This document shows positions 10,500 through 22,997 of a stretch of 64,000 bases of DNA, one piece after another; position 1 is the stretch's first letter, and every line of letters starts with the position of its first letter. The notes below the pieces were generated by a model. That model was not told the DNA's origin. It saw only the letters and a list, made by a program, of their open reading frames with translations, and did not search any database. The position numbers and the translations under genes are program-made. The stretch is from Climacium dendroides (taxonomy: Eukaryota > Streptophyta > Bryopsida > Hypnales > Climaciaceae): positions 1,984,001-2,048,000 of the forward strand of contig OX467084.1 of the NCBI GenBank assembly GCA_950106755.1, written 5' to 3'.

Positions 10500-12613
10500 C
10501 ACTTGAGAAATAACTGTTCTATGTTGTGTAAAATAGTTACTACCTATTTTGAGCACATTGTGATAAAGAGTTAATTTTCAAGAAAAACACATATAATTTT
10601 AAAAAAAGGGTACACATGGCATTATCCCATTTGTTGCAAAGCTTTTTAGAAGGGGTACACAAGGCATTTATGTATTGAAAAATAAAATAGAAAATGTCCA
10701 CTAAGGATGAAGCTAAAATGAATGAATGTTGAGTAAAATGCAAATAAAAGTAATCCATAGAACCAAATTGAAACACCTACCAAGCAAAGAGTACACATTC
10801 CAAAGAGATTGCTACTTTTGGATACATTGAAAACTTTCACATTCCAAAATTTCCAAACAAGTACATAGGAAAAAAAGGTTCAAAATCTACATTCCAAAAA
10901 ACCAATGTTGAAAACTACAATGCTATGAATATGGCACTACATTTCAAGCTTGAAAACTACAACAATAACAACATAAAATTGTTGGCCAAGTTATGGTCCC
11001 ATAGGTGGTACCATTTTGAAATCCTATTAAAAAAAACAAGTAATCACCAAGCACAAAGAGCAAATCAAACAACATTCAACTAGCATTCAACTATGAAACC
11101 TTCTCTACTGTCCAAATTTTCAAGAATGAGATTTGCAAAGTAATTACAGACAAGCAATCTTCAAGCACAAAGAACAAATCAAATAACATTCAATCCGCAT
11201 TCAACTGTGAAATCCTCTCTACTATCCAACACCACATAAAACTAAGCAATGAACCAACATCCAATGTAGAATACTCTTGAAATTGAAGAGAACTAATTTA
11301 AGCATCGAGAATTCGATCAAGAACAAGAATTACAATGTATGAAATTCTGTGGGGAATACAAATTCTTGCCATAACAAACAATATACACAAACTCCACTTA
11401 AATTCCTCTGTGGATTTTTCATGAAGAAATTTATAAGTTCCAGTAAACAACAAAATCCTGTTGCAACAAAATTCAAATCACGACACACCTCACAAGTTAG
11501 AACAATGCTAAAATTCAAGAGCCCCAATGAAGCAATCACCATGAAGCAATACCACAATTCAAGCGTTGAAGAAATTCAACAGACTTGTAAAGACAACCAA
11601 CCTCCAATGGTACAAACCCTAATTGTGGAAATTGTCCATTGTGCAATTTCATTTTTTCTTTTAAGAGATACTTGATCAGTGGCTATGTTGGACCTCACAT
11701 TTTTTTAAGAGTCGCAATGTAGGTTGAACAACATCCAATTGTGTTTTTTTATATCAAATCAACGGTTGCTAAGAAATTGTGATTTTTTACCTCAGGAACG
11801 ACCTGGTTTTTTCTAGTCCTAGGGAGGTAGCAGGCACAAGGTACATGCTTTTTTTGGTTACATTGATGGGACGTTAACTCCCCCCTCGAGCAAAGGAGGG
11901 GCTGTTAGTGGGTCTACTTGCGGCCTGTTTTGTAGATAGCCCCTTTCTCCAATTCCACCCAATTCGCCAACCTAGCCTCTCCCTTCCATCCAAGTCTCCG
12001 CTCCTTCCAACCCAGTTAAGTCTTTTCAACCATCCCCAAGCCTTCATCTGCCGCTCGAGATTTAGATTCAAATCTAGTCTCTTCTTTCCACTTCAACCCC
12101 AACATTGCGGCTTTGAGTTGGAGGGCTTTATTTTGGAGAGGTATTATTGATTGCAATATAATAGTTGCAAAAATATTATTGATGTTGTTATGTTAACTAA
12201 GATGAACAAATGTGTCACTTGTTTTTCCTTAAAAAATTTGTATTGTGAATGCTCTAATTGCATTCTTTTAGTGAAAGGACTAGTTTTGGGTTTAGTAAAT
12301 TATTTGTCAATAGAAGTGTCTAAAAGCATTACTTTATTTTAGTGTAATAGTAGGTGTTAGAGAAATTGGATGTTCAATTTTGAACTTATTGACTACCTAT
12401 ACACATCCTTATGCACTTCCATGTCCATCTTGGAATTCACAAAGAATTCAAGGATTTTTTTTCCACATTGCATCTTTTTCTTGCAGTGCATATTATTTTG
12501 TACTTAGATGAGAGTTGCAAATCATTCTATGAGGTACAAAGTCTATAAGCTTATAGGTATATAGTATTGACCTTTTGTAAAGCAAATATGAGGTCTTAAT
12601 CTATCAAGTTTAC
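10500..12613. other. Gene-free AT-rich stretch
   Basis: There is no supported gene. 11880-12130 is pyrimidine-rich and less AT-rich (CTCTCCCTTCCATCC-like), with open frames on both strands that look compositional. Short words such as AAGCACAAAGA.CAAATCAA recur near 11050 and 11165, suggesting a degenerate tandem duplication of about 110 bp. Confidence 0.4.
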
Positions 12614-13452
12614 GAACACTACTAGAAAAAGAATGTTTTAAGCGTGTTTTTCAATCAAATATTACATACTTGAAGTGCAAGTCTTTTAAGTAATTTTTAC
12701 TTGAAATGTTGTGTCTAGAATGTGCCTTAGAAGACAATATTGAAAGTCACAAACTTGTCTTTTGAGCACTTTCTACCATGTCTTTTAAATTTACCAATTT
12801 CACTAAAGAGAAAGGGGGGCTTTTAAGTGCAAATTTAAGTAAAAAATTCATACTAAAAAGGCGTGGACTTATTAATATACAAGGATGTCATCCTTTCAGT
12901 ATATAATTTTATGACTTTTAATGCAAGTCAGAGAAACTAAAATGCTAATGCCTATTTATGACTATTGGAGTTTCTCTTCAATTCCCTACCTAGTTGTCCT
13001 TTCTCCTACAAGATGCACTATCTATGCATAGTATATTCTGCCCTTATGCAACACTGCAAGATTCCACAAGAAGTGAATAAATTAAACAAACCAAAGTCCA
13101 TAATTGTCTAAGCTCATGAGTCACCACCTCCATACAATGCAAGATGCTCTACCACATGGATGCTTACACCTTTGTCTCATTCTTCAACCGTCATCATCTC
13201 CACCATAGCTTTTTGACCTTGCTACAATATTAAATATTTGCAACATTGTGAGATTTCATAGGAAGTGAATATATTAAATTGGGTGACATAATATAGTTCA
13301 ATAAACATGTATTAGAAGCATCGAGATATTACCACCAAACACTTAAAAATAAAGCCTCCAACTGCTTTGCAAAATACTGAAGAGGATGTTTCTCCAGAAA
13401 TATCTCCAAAAATAATGACTGATACTGTTATGATGTAGGAAAGGCAACAAAC

Positions 13453-14032
13453 CTTGTCAGCAACACCAAAGTCCAAGGCTTTTTTAGGATTCATGTATAA
13501 AAGCCTCTCCATTACTTTGGTAACTTTCTTAATAGGCTACAAACCATATAAATCGTAGTGATCAAATTGTGAACATTAAATATATCAACCTTACTTTAGA
13601 AAGCACAACATTCACCCTCTCAACTTTGTTGCAATGCCCTAGAATTTAATTTTATTGCAATAATTTTAGGTGCAATATTAAAAATAGAATTTTGATTTTA
13701 GGCACAAAAGACTAAAGTGGATTGGATGTGGGTGAGAATTCTTACATTGCTAGTATGCTTCATCAATAACTCAAGAAGTGTGTCCTTGTTATTAATCAGA
13801 TGCAAACTAGGAACTACAATACATAGAAATTAGTAGAATAAATCCTAGAATGATGCATTTAAAAGTCAAATAGACAAACCAATACAACTTGCACCATCGA
13901 TGGAAATTTTACATGTTGAGTCAAATACAAAATAAAGGTATGATAAAAGAGAGAGCACTTCTTTAGCCCTAATGTGAACGTCAATGACAAACATTTCTCC
14001 TTTTGAGTGTAATCTAAGTTGCTGGATCATAG
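13453..14032 (-). pseudogene. Plastid Clp protease subunit fragment (ClpR/ClpP type), three exons
   Basis: On the minus strand three pieces with plausible splice borders read as the C-terminal half of a nuclear-encoded plastid ClpR/ClpP subunit. Exon 14032-13959 is MIQQLRLHSKGEMFVIDVHI then RAKE, after a TATGCAG acceptor. Exon about 13813-13746 is NNKDTLLELLMKHTSN with donor GTAAGA. Exon 13527-13453 is KVTKVMERLLYMNPKKALDF then GVADK, with donor GTTTGT. This order matches the family (handle helix, RAKE/DTLLELL helices, then YMNPKKALDFGVADK). The catalytic Ser/His region and the final exon are absent, so it is a partial copy carried in the element. Whether it derives from an R-type (inactive) or P-type gene cannot be told without the missing part. 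Confidence 0.8.
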
Positions 14033-14289
14033 CTGCATAGACTCCAATGGAATGAAGAATTTAAAATTTCAACTTGTGATATATGCAATTGACCGAGCAA
14101 TTGACACTACAACTAAATCCCAAAGTAGAACTTAACTAGCAAATTGAATGTAAAAGATTAGATCATACGAAAGAGAATGACATCTAGATGTACAAGCTTC
14201 CTTCTCTAACCACATAAGCCACAACAATAGCAAGATAATAATTCTTCTACTATACAAAAATATTCATATCCAAAGACCGATTTTGATGA

Positions 14290-14490
14290 GAAGATTAATC
14301 ATCAGATATCTTGTGCTTTAGGTTTGGCTAGTACATCCGATATCATGTCATCTCGTTGTTGCATCACTTTATTGTACGCATGCGTTGCTTGTCCTTACGT
14401 GTTGGATATTTTCACGAGAATCTCCAGTGCTACCACAAGTTTTCATATTAGATTGATATTTCAACATCAGCCAGTGGAGAGCAGAGGATA
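14290..14490 (-). other. Possible captured exon, unassigned
   Basis: On the minus strand 14400-14300 reads ATHAYNKVMQQRDDMISDV then LAKPKAQDI, followed by two stops. The region is less AT-rich than its surroundings and the frame looks coding-like, but a stop lies just upstream and I cannot name a family. It sits between the ClpR-like and importin-like pieces. Confidence 0.3.
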
Positions 14491-15204
14491 AGGTATATGA
14501 TGCTAAAACCATTATGGACCTGATTCCATTTCCTATACGCAGCCCTATTACTTGACGTTTGAATACAGATGGAGTTGTTTAGTGTCCATTTTATAATTGT
14601 ATAATAAATTGAAAGTCATTGATCCCAATACATTTGGCTATTGTACCCAAAGATCTCTCAAAAGTGATCACAATTCAATAGTGATCTCTCCAAAGTCCCA
14701 CAATTATACATTCTAAAATCCACAAATAGTCAAATAGTATCCTCCACCTTATACCAAATCTAGTGGTGGCAACAAAGCAGTTTAAATGACATAGGGGCTA
14801 ACACTTGAGGGGTGAAGAGATCTAGAGGAGAACCAAAATCATTGCAGACACAAGACTTGGCCCTTACTTCATAGACTACCAAAAATTCCTCTCTAATAAG
14901 TTCATAGAGTATGACAATCAACCTCTCCAATCAAACTTAAGCTCCCGAAGAAGTACATTATAAGAAAATGAGACTTGCTGTTGTAAAGTGATTTTCAAAA
15001 GTAGGAAGATATACTACAAAAGCGTACTTGAATCAAAAGAACTTTGTGCAACTTGAAATTGAGGTGAGACAAAAGCACGAAATCAGTGCATAGGTCTTGT
15101 CTATTTGGTAGTCTAGACACACAAACACATCATTAAAAAAACTAGAATCGACTCCCATCACAAACAACAGAACAACATAGAAGTAAATTGTATGAAAATC
15201 GAAC

Positions 15205-15315
15205 CTCGTTTCCACCAACAATTTTAGAATCCAAGTCCAAGTTAGTTATACTATTGACATCAACCATTATCCACTTGTAAGCTGCGTCTTCATCTCGGGA
15301 CCAATCTGCATAGTA
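15205..15315 (-). pseudogene. Unassigned captured exon with intact splice borders
   Basis: The minus strand 15315-15205 is exactly 37 open codons between an AG acceptor (GATATAG) and a GT donor (GAG|GTTCGA). The peptide includes YYADWSRDEDAAYKWIMVDV and NSITNLDLDSKIVGGNE. The composition is that of a real protein and no lesion is seen. I do not recognise the family; it does not fit the next importin-alpha armadillo repeat. It may be a third captured gene or part of the same gene as the piece at 14300-14400. Confidence 0.5.
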
Positions 15316-15470
15316 CTATATCAAAATAGGGGTGACAATTCAAGACAACGAGGAAGGTAGCTGCTCATTAGGAATGAGGAATGAAGAAAGTTGGGAGAAT
15401 TCTGGAACTAGAGGAAAGTAATGACACATCAAATTTTTTGGTCAACTGAACTAAAACCATTAGTGAGAAC

Positions 15471-16137
15471 CTGCAACTGTAAGAAGTCACTTATGATAAG
15501 AATCTCAACAAATTGTGGCACAACTCCTGTAGCTATAACCTCTTCAATTGGTGTACTACACTCTCCGCAATTCATCATGAACTATGCATAATACACAAGT
15601 GAAGATGTTTCCCAAAAGCCAATTGACGACCATTACAATTGCAAGCAAGACAAGCTAAATAAAACAAACAGAACCTACCAACCGAGAGGAGCTTTTTGAA
15701 TTGTATAGTTGCCTCTCATCACGTCGCGGGTTCGTCAGACTATACTCCAACAACCATTGCTGGAAGGTTCTCTAGTCGCTACAAGGAAGAGATTGACATT
15801 TGAAAACTTAACACATAGCAACAAATTCAAATAACATAAAATCCTACTTCAATCAAAATCCCAAGAGAACAAGATACAAATTCACAACTTGAACATTTAC
15901 AGAAGAATACATCACAAAAACATACCAAAATCAATTCCAAAATCTAAATTCCATCCCCATTTTCTTTTCAAGTATAGTGCTTTGTGCAGTTGCGGCGAAT
16001 TGTTGTTGCAATTGCATTCCCTCTCCATGTTTCTTCTTTAATAAGCTCTCCTTCCTTTTGTTCTTTTGAATCTCCACCATTTGATCCTCTTTCCGATGGG
16101 CTTCATTGACATTCACATTGAACTTGTATTCCTTCTT
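15471..16137 (-). pseudogene. Importin-alpha fragment (IBB domain and first armadillo repeat)
   Basis: Importin-alpha is the nuclear import adaptor that binds importin-beta through its N-terminal IBB domain and cargo signals through armadillo repeats. Minus strand 16137-15931 reads KKEYKFNVNVNEAHRKEDQM and VEIQKNKRKESLLKKK, the basic IBB domain (family pattern RYK..RREDxMVEIRKxKREE). 15775-15680 reads LENLPAMVVGV*SDEP and EATIQFKKLLSV, the linker and start of the repeats, with TAG in place of the Trp of GVWSDD and TGA TGA in place of the LQ of LQLEAT. About 15556-15471 reads STPIEEVIATGVVPQFVE and FLQLQ, ending at a GT donor. The first methionine and all later repeats are missing. It is a broken exon set inside the CACTA-type element. 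Confidence 0.85.
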
Positions 16138-16845
16138 GCAAATCTATAGTTCCTACCATTGATTCATCAAACACTTCACAATTAACTACAAACACTTGCT
16201 ATTACACTCATACTCCCTTTGTCACATGCTACCAAACCTCCTAAACCTTGCCCTACCCTAAAAATTATAAAAGGTGCTAACAACTGCTAGCTAAGGCATT
16301 GTGACCAAAAAAAGAGATGCTTTCCATCCAATTCTCTTGTTCATCGCAACCTCATAGGATTTTATAAGGTCTTTCAGCAATTTCATATTGATTTGTCATG
16401 TTGAAAAACACCCCTCTTGTTGTAGTGGAACTTCTCTTTACTGTCAAGTACACATCACCAATAGATATATTTCAACCTTTTTGAATTGCCTTCATTGTTT
16501 ACATATTTTGAGCTTTTGAAATTAGTGTGATGGAATTATTACCATGTAATGGAATTATTACCATGTGATGATGTAAATGGACTCTAATGAGGTCCTTCAA
16601 TAGCAACTTTTATCTTTGTTTGTTCATTGATCAATTTCAATATGAATTTTGCCTTTGTATTTCATAGAGATTATTGCAAAAAGAAAGTATGAATTGATTT
16701 GTGTATTGTGATTTCAATCATTGTGCATATCATGGAAGTGAATCACATCTTTATAAATCTACAATAGAAGTGTATACTTTGCATCTAAAACAACACTTAC
16801 AAATACAGGATTCTTATTTGGTTGCATTGTGAAACCTAACTATGA

Positions 16846-19800
16846 GTGATGGAGAAAAATGATATACTTCACAATTGGATCCTCATAGAACTACAAACAT
16901 GGAAAATGATTTATCATAGAATATATAACATAGATTCTATAACATTAAAGAATGATAATAGTAATGTAAAATTGTTAACAAGCGGGGAACCACTCATGGA
17001 CCACCATAGTAGTATACAACCTAGATTGTAGACAATTGATGTGAGTGACAATGACGAAGAACCATTCTTTCCTGAAAAGAAAAAGTAAACTAATTTATGT
17101 ATTGGCTGAGATTGTCCAACATCCACCTCCCAAACCATTTTAGTAGGAAGATTTAATTTGGAAGGCTCATAGGACTTATAGTCAAGGGATTTATCAGGAC
17201 TCTGAGATTGTTATCATTCCATAGAGCCGGTTAGAGGATTTCATAGCTGGAGAACATAATGATAAGAGTTTTCTATGCAAATTCATCAAGGAGACCTTGA
17301 AGATCAACAAACCTAGAACTTTGCTCAATCCTCAAGCAAACAATGGTTCTAAAGTGATAAGGTAATACATCATATTTTGTACAATACTTTTACTATTATG
17401 CAATATTTTTTCCTCCTTCAAATACTATAATATTGGCTAATGAATGTGATTTTTTTTGCTTCACATTCTTATTGATGATTTCACTCAAGTATTATGAACT
17501 TTTTTAAATAATTGATTTAAAGTGAAAACACACACACACATATATATAACACAATCAAATTTCAAGTAGAAATTAAAAGTCATGGTTGTAATAAATATAA
17601 TAATTCTACAATAATTCTTCTACCCATATTTCATTTAGTTATACATTTACTATAAAGTCATACATCAACTTTTAGTTGTTGAACTATATTCACTTCATAA
17701 GCTTGACAATATCTATAAAAATTCTTTATGCTATATTTCATTTCTATTTCTACAACTCATTTTTTGACTTTATTGCATAGATATAAGTGCCATTTTGGTC
17801 CTGAAAACCACTTGAGGTGTGTGTCAGAGGATATGGAAGCCTTGTTACATTCTACCTAAAAGAAGCGCAAAAGGACAGTAAAAAAAATAAAGCAACAAGG
17901 TAAAAAAGTTGTCCCGGAATATGGTGCCTTTAAAGCACTTTAGGAGGCAAAAAAATACACATAGGAAAGACTCAATCTAGAATGTCTATCAAGCATAGAT
18001 GTCAATGGTCCTTCATTGTTAAACAACTATATTTGGACAACAATCTTTACCAAATTGTTTATTATCAAACATAGCATGTCAACAAGGCGGGTGAATATTG
18101 TTATGAAAGTACTATAGGAGGATTCTGTCATGTCATGGGTGGTTTTCTTTCTAACAATATAAAAAAAACGTTTTTCTACAATGCTAAGTCTAGGATTGTC
18201 ACCATCCTAAGTGATGACTCAACACAAAATAGACGTATGGGAGATGGCATTGTTGAATATGCTTATTACTCAGGACACATTTGTAATGCCCCAAGATGTA
18301 TGCAATTTATCCAATAAGCAAGCAGTAAAGCTTTGGCAGAAGTACTCTAGCAACCCTATGAGTATGAACATGTGGGTGAAAAAAATTCAACAAGTGTTTT
18401 CTATTATAAAAAACATGCTTTGCTAGATTTGAACATGACAATTTAAGATGATGCCCCATTTACGCTAAGAATACAAATGGAGTGGTAGTTTGAAATGATG
18501 GTCAAATATGGTAAAGAAAATGCACTTGCATTTGATGCTACATTTAGTACTAACAAAAGTAAAGTAAGCTATTATATTATTCTAACAAATTGACATTTAA
18601 TTAAAAATCATTTCACCATATACTAAAAACTGAAGAGTTTATGGTATAATACTTACAATTATTTATGTTTGGTATCCATTCTATTATTTATATTAATTAT
18701 AGTATCTACTCTATACAATTATGGTTTTCGATGAGCAGCGGAATGGAATACCTATTGGTTTCTTCATTATTTCTAAAACATATGACAGGACTTACAAATT
18801 ATTTTAAAAGAACTCAAAGTCACAATATAGAAACAAGCTCTAGGATGGGCACCAAGATTAGTCATAGTGGACAATGTACAGACATAGATTAATATCCTTA
18901 AGTTAGTTTTACAACTTTTTTTTGTTTCAACCAAATTTATGATTTTACTCATTTCCTATGAGGATTTTTCTTCATTCTAACTCAAGGTCTTTGTTTATAA
19001 TTCTCATGTAGATTATTATAGTCCAAAGCAAGGATATTTTTGTGTCTCTAGCATGTTCAAAAGAATTGGGTTGAGAATGCACTAAAGAAGATTAGGATGA
19101 TGGGAGAAAGAGCTTTTAATTTCAAAACACTAGGAGATACTATGTACAATAAAAGAATGTTAGTTAATGACTCTCCCATTGAGTGGGTACGTGAATAACT
19201 TGACCATCTTGCTTCAACACGACTAGCAGCTACGTACAATATTCATGAAATACATAATAAGTCATTGGCGTGGCAAAACCAAGATGTAGTGCACTAAATA
19301 TCGAAGCATTCTTCATGTTGGTCAAAATACTAATGCAGCTATTGAATCCTATCATGGAAATTTGAAGAGTATTCTATACTCTACCAAGGAAAAATTCAAC
19401 AGCAGACATATGAATTGGCTAATCTATTACTTGATAGGAGATGTACTATTACATTATTGGTATAATATGCACTTGAAGAAATCTAGATTTGTAAGAAACA
19501 CTTGACAAGAGTTTATAGTTGTATTTTCCATCATCTATGCAAAGTCTATTTCAGACTTACACATTTTGCTCTACCCAAATGGAGACGATATAGCTTTGGT
19601 GGCGTCTATGAACAATAAATTGAAAGTATAAACGATACATTTTTTGATTCAAAATGGGCTCAATGCAATTGCCCAATTGCAAATGAAGGCATAATTTGTA
19701 AGCATTTTATGAAAGTATTCAAGATGCTTCATCTGGACATAAAAGATGAATTCATTATTAGGGAAGCAGGAATTCGACATGGAGTGAACAAAACACCCCT

Positions 19801-20186
19801 TTGTCACAACAATTATCCTTACCTTTTAGAAGGCACTATGATTCACTCTTCATTGATAATAATGTAGAAAGAATGGATATTCGATCCATTGAAAAAAAAC
19901 TATAGTCTTGAAGGAGAAAGATCATGAAGTATGTAGGATAGCTTGGTCTAATCCTCATGTTCTTTTTGAAAAACTTGTAGCACTAGCAAATGAATAAAAA
20001 TTGCATGATCATTTGATAGTTGATCTTCAAGTCATTCAAGAGAAGTATAAGGACATGGTGGCAAGGAAAATGATCAATGCAGGAGGGTTCAACAATATTC
20101 AGTCCTTCCCTGAATTGCCTAGTGATAATAGTTTAATACGGCACAAGAGGTTTCTAGAATTCAAGTTTAGGAGAGTTAAAAATTAG
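16846..20186 (+). mobile_element. Degenerate MULE transposase with SWIM zinc finger and intron
   Basis: Plus-strand pieces form one decayed Mutator-like (MULE) transposase. LEDFIAGE..CKFIKETLKI and PRTLLNPQANNGSKVIR end at 17361 with a GT donor. After an intron (17362-17780) come RYKCHFGPENHLRC, SEDMEALLHST and KKVVPEYGAFKAL. Next are VMPQDVCNLSNKQAVKLWQK (near 18280), FEMMVKYGKENALAFDATF (near 18495) and MVFDEQRNGIPIGFFIISKT (near 18720; D and E typical of the DDE core). QNTNAAIESYHGNLKSILYS (near 19325) follows, then the SWIM finger CNCPIANEGIICKH (CxC-x8-CxH, 19664-19705), then LVALANE and a tail open to 20186. Many stops and frameshifts break it. I could not locate terminal inverted repeats or a 9-bp duplication. 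Confidence 0.8.
17362..17780 (+). other. Intron within the MULE transposase remnant
   Basis: A GT at 17362 (ATAAG|GTAATAC) and an AG at 17780 (TTGCATAG|ATATAAG) join the coding frames: AG plus A makes Arg, giving KVIR followed by YKCHFGPEN. The 419-bp insert is very AT-rich, includes a CACACACACATATATATA run and has no frame. Confidence 0.65.
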
Positions 20187-22185
20187 TGTATTGTTGACAA
20201 TATTATAGACAAAAGTATAGCCTTCATATTATATGTCTACATATGTCATATATGGATACTATGTTGAAAAGATGGAAGGAGTATATTTTTATGAAATTTT
20301 TAAGCAATTTAGTGCATTAAATTCATTTGTGAATCAAAATTTCCATAATTTGAAAAAGTACAAAGTTCCACATGATTCAATTTTTTTACTTCTTCAATGT
20401 CATGGATAGAATTTGTATATTTAATTTGTACCTTGGAGCCATGAGGAATTCAATGTTGTTTGCTATATTATACATAATTGAGTTTAATTATTTTCAAAGA
20501 AAGAAAATAATAGAGTTTTCATTATGTTAATTTTTAAAAATCCTCAATGAAATTTTTGAACATGATTTTATGAGAATTCAAAATTCTTAGTACAAAAAAT
20601 TTCAAGGAACCTCTAAATGACTAAAGAACGTTTTGGGGGCTTTTTGAGAACTTAGGTAGCTTCCATTGATTTCATGATTTGGAATTTTTACATGAAATTA
20701 TTAGAGTGCATGATATTCATTATAATGTAAATATGAAACTTTGTTTCATGTTATTCCAATAAATATTGCAAAAGTTAGAAAGATTTTTTTATTTGAACCC
20801 TAAACCAAGTAACTAAAAATTCATTGTAAAAAGATATTAATTATTTTTTGGGTCATTTGTAGATTTATAAGCACTCAAAAACCATTCAATTCCAATAATG
20901 ACGTAAAACTTATGAAGAATATTAGTTTGCAAATGATGAAGGTAGAAAAGGCATAGGAAGTCATCTTTTGTTCTCAATTTCAAAAATTTGAAAACTGAAA
21001 TTAAAATTAAAAGGTATTAATTGCTTAATAGGACATTGTCACCATTGGAATTAAGAATTTTTAATTTCTTGTAAAATTTATTACAAATTAATTTTTTCTT
21101 TTATTCAATATTAACTTGTATTTTATAATTTTTTTAACATGAAGATGAAAGTTTTTTGGGTTAAAATTTTATACATATATTTTCAATCCATTTTCCAATA
21201 TATTGACAAATTGCACAAGTTATAGGACATACACATTTTCCTTAATAATGTTGAAAGGCAAGACTTCACCTTTTGGAAGGACTAGAAAACCCTACATTTT
21301 TAAGTTTTAGTATATTTAACTTCTAATCCACAAGGATATTCATTCATCAATTTTAAAACAATGTACTTGAATAAGTTAACCAAAGGACACTATAGTTGAA
21401 TTTGTTAAAAAAAACATTCAAGGATCAATAGTACTTTAGAACTAATTGAAATAAATCAATACATCAAATATAGTATTTAAAATTGATATACCTTTGGTAG
21501 TCTTCTTACATTGGAAGGACGATCTAGACTTCTCGAATAGTGGACAGAGTCAGTAGTGGAGGCTTGCAAACAGCTAGAAAGACTTTGTTGAGCTGGAAAG
21601 GGCAAAGACTCGGGCGAAAGGGAGAGGCCGAGGGGCCACCTAGAAAATAGGCCATAGATGGACCTTGTTCATGTGCTAGCCTCCCACATCCCAACATTGC
21701 ATCCACAAATCAACAAGATCGAACAATATGAAAGCATGACAAAATAAGAATTGACACCTTAAAGCTACTAAATCAACTCCCTTGGCAGGATTGTTTTTTT
21801 GTGGTTTCAAAAACCAATTTTAGCGTGATTGGGCTCTTTCTATCACTAGTTGGATATGTAGTAACTAAAGGATCATTTCTTAGGCGGCCTACTAACAACC
21901 CTAGAGTTGATTGTAACTGAGGAGGGTTTGGAGTGACATCACCAGAATTTAATGATGAGGATGACAACTTTCAATTTTTATATTAAATTTTGATTTTGAA
22001 AAAGGGGCATTTTTCCTACTTTTATCAAAATTTATAGGTTCTACGAGCTCAATTTTGGTTGATTCAAATTTTAAATATAAAATGTACAAATGAATTGAGG
22101 TAGGTATAAGCTCTACTATAAGCCTACCTCTATATATTTTTCTTTTTTTCTACTTTAATTTAAATTTAATGTGAAAAATAAAATT
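20187..22185. other. AT-rich stretch with a small less-AT island
   Basis: No supported gene. 21510-21960 is an island of more balanced composition. On the minus strand it contains two short open frames (21706-21524 and 21967-21773, both starting with ATG), which I do not recognise; they may be remnants of one captured gene. The rest, including a 20.2-21.5 kb segment that directly follows the MULE remnant, shows nothing I can name. Confidence 0.3.
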
Positions 22186-22302
22186 GAAGTCTACCTCAAA
22201 CACACTTCAACACACTTTTTATGTTTTATGTTTTATTTTTATTCAAATTCAATGGAAAAAAATAAAAGTGTGTTGAAGTGTGCTTGAAGTAGACCTCAAG
22301 TA
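22186..22302. repeat. Small inverted repeat
   Basis: About 36-bp arms at 22186-22224 and 22264-22300 are inverted copies of each other (GAAGTCTACCTCAAACACAC against the complement of GTGTGCTTGAAGTAGACCTC). The spacer is an AT-rich TTTTATGTTTTATG repeat. Further CACACTCTTTTACTT..CCTCAAG words repeat directly downstream to 22370. Confidence 0.6.
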
Positions 22303-22442
22303 CCTCGACACACTCTTTTACTTCACCTCAAGCTTACCTCAATGCACTCTTTTACTTTACCTCAAGTTCAATGGTGCTAGTATGTAAGCATGGACATGTA
22401 AGCATGTAAGTTTTGAGCATATATACATGTAGATATGTTGCA

Positions 22443-22552
22443 ATCATTGAAGGTGCTTATAATATAAACACTATAATATAGGTACCAACATCATAGTTGC
22501 ACCATAATCATAGAAGGTTTTTATAATATAAATACCATAACATAGGTATATA
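22443..22552. repeat. Two-copy tandem repeat
   Basis: A unit of about 47 bp (GAAGG..TTATAATATAAA..C..TAA.ATAGGTA) occurs at about 22447-22489 and 22512-22552, a period of about 63 bp. Confidence 0.55.
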
Positions 22553-22997
22553 GTCTTTTAGGCTCACAAGCTCATGCTTTTAGGCTCACGTAATAGCAAC
22601 CCTTGGTAAAAGAAATAACATTGTTTAATTGAAAATATTTCACTTCTATAGTTGAGTGGCAAATATACAATATTTTTAATTAAAAAATCTTGAATGTTTA
22701 TTATAATGGTGGGTCCAATTGCAAAAAATTCTAGGATTGAGGTCAAAAGTCAGAGATATATTGATTATTGAGGATAGAAATGTTTTTGAACTTGACTATT
22801 GAAGGAAATGGCTAAAAGTTGCATTTTTGGTAAATCATAGAAGAAGAGAATCATTTGTAAAGTTGTTTGTGGTACCATGCACTTGTAGAGTTGTAGTCTT
22901 GTACTTTACAAATTCTGTATTTAAAAAAAAATTGACCAAAAATTCAAAATTCCAACCCACAAAAAAATTATTATAGGACCCATTGTCATAAAATCAT

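Larger units (their letters stand above)
12617..16427. mobile_element. CACTA-type element carrying host gene fragments (candidate Pack-CACTA)
   Basis: The left end is CACTACTAGAAAAAG (12617) and the right end, read from the minus strand, is CACTACAACAAGAGG (16427). GAA flanks both sides (12614-12616 and 16428-16430), a 3-bp target duplication. GTGTTTTTCAA occurs within 35 bp of both ends. The words GTCTTTTAA, GTCTTTTGA and GTCTTTTAAA repeat in the left subterminal region and GGTCTTTCAG in the right one. No transposase was found. The 3811-bp interior instead holds, on the minus strand, importin-alpha exons (16137-15471), an unassigned exon (15315-15205) and three ClpR/ClpP-type exons (14032-13453). 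Fragments of unrelated host genes inside one non-autonomous element with a target duplication define a Pack-type element. The TIR match beyond CACTAC is weak, which is the main doubt. Confidence 0.7.
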
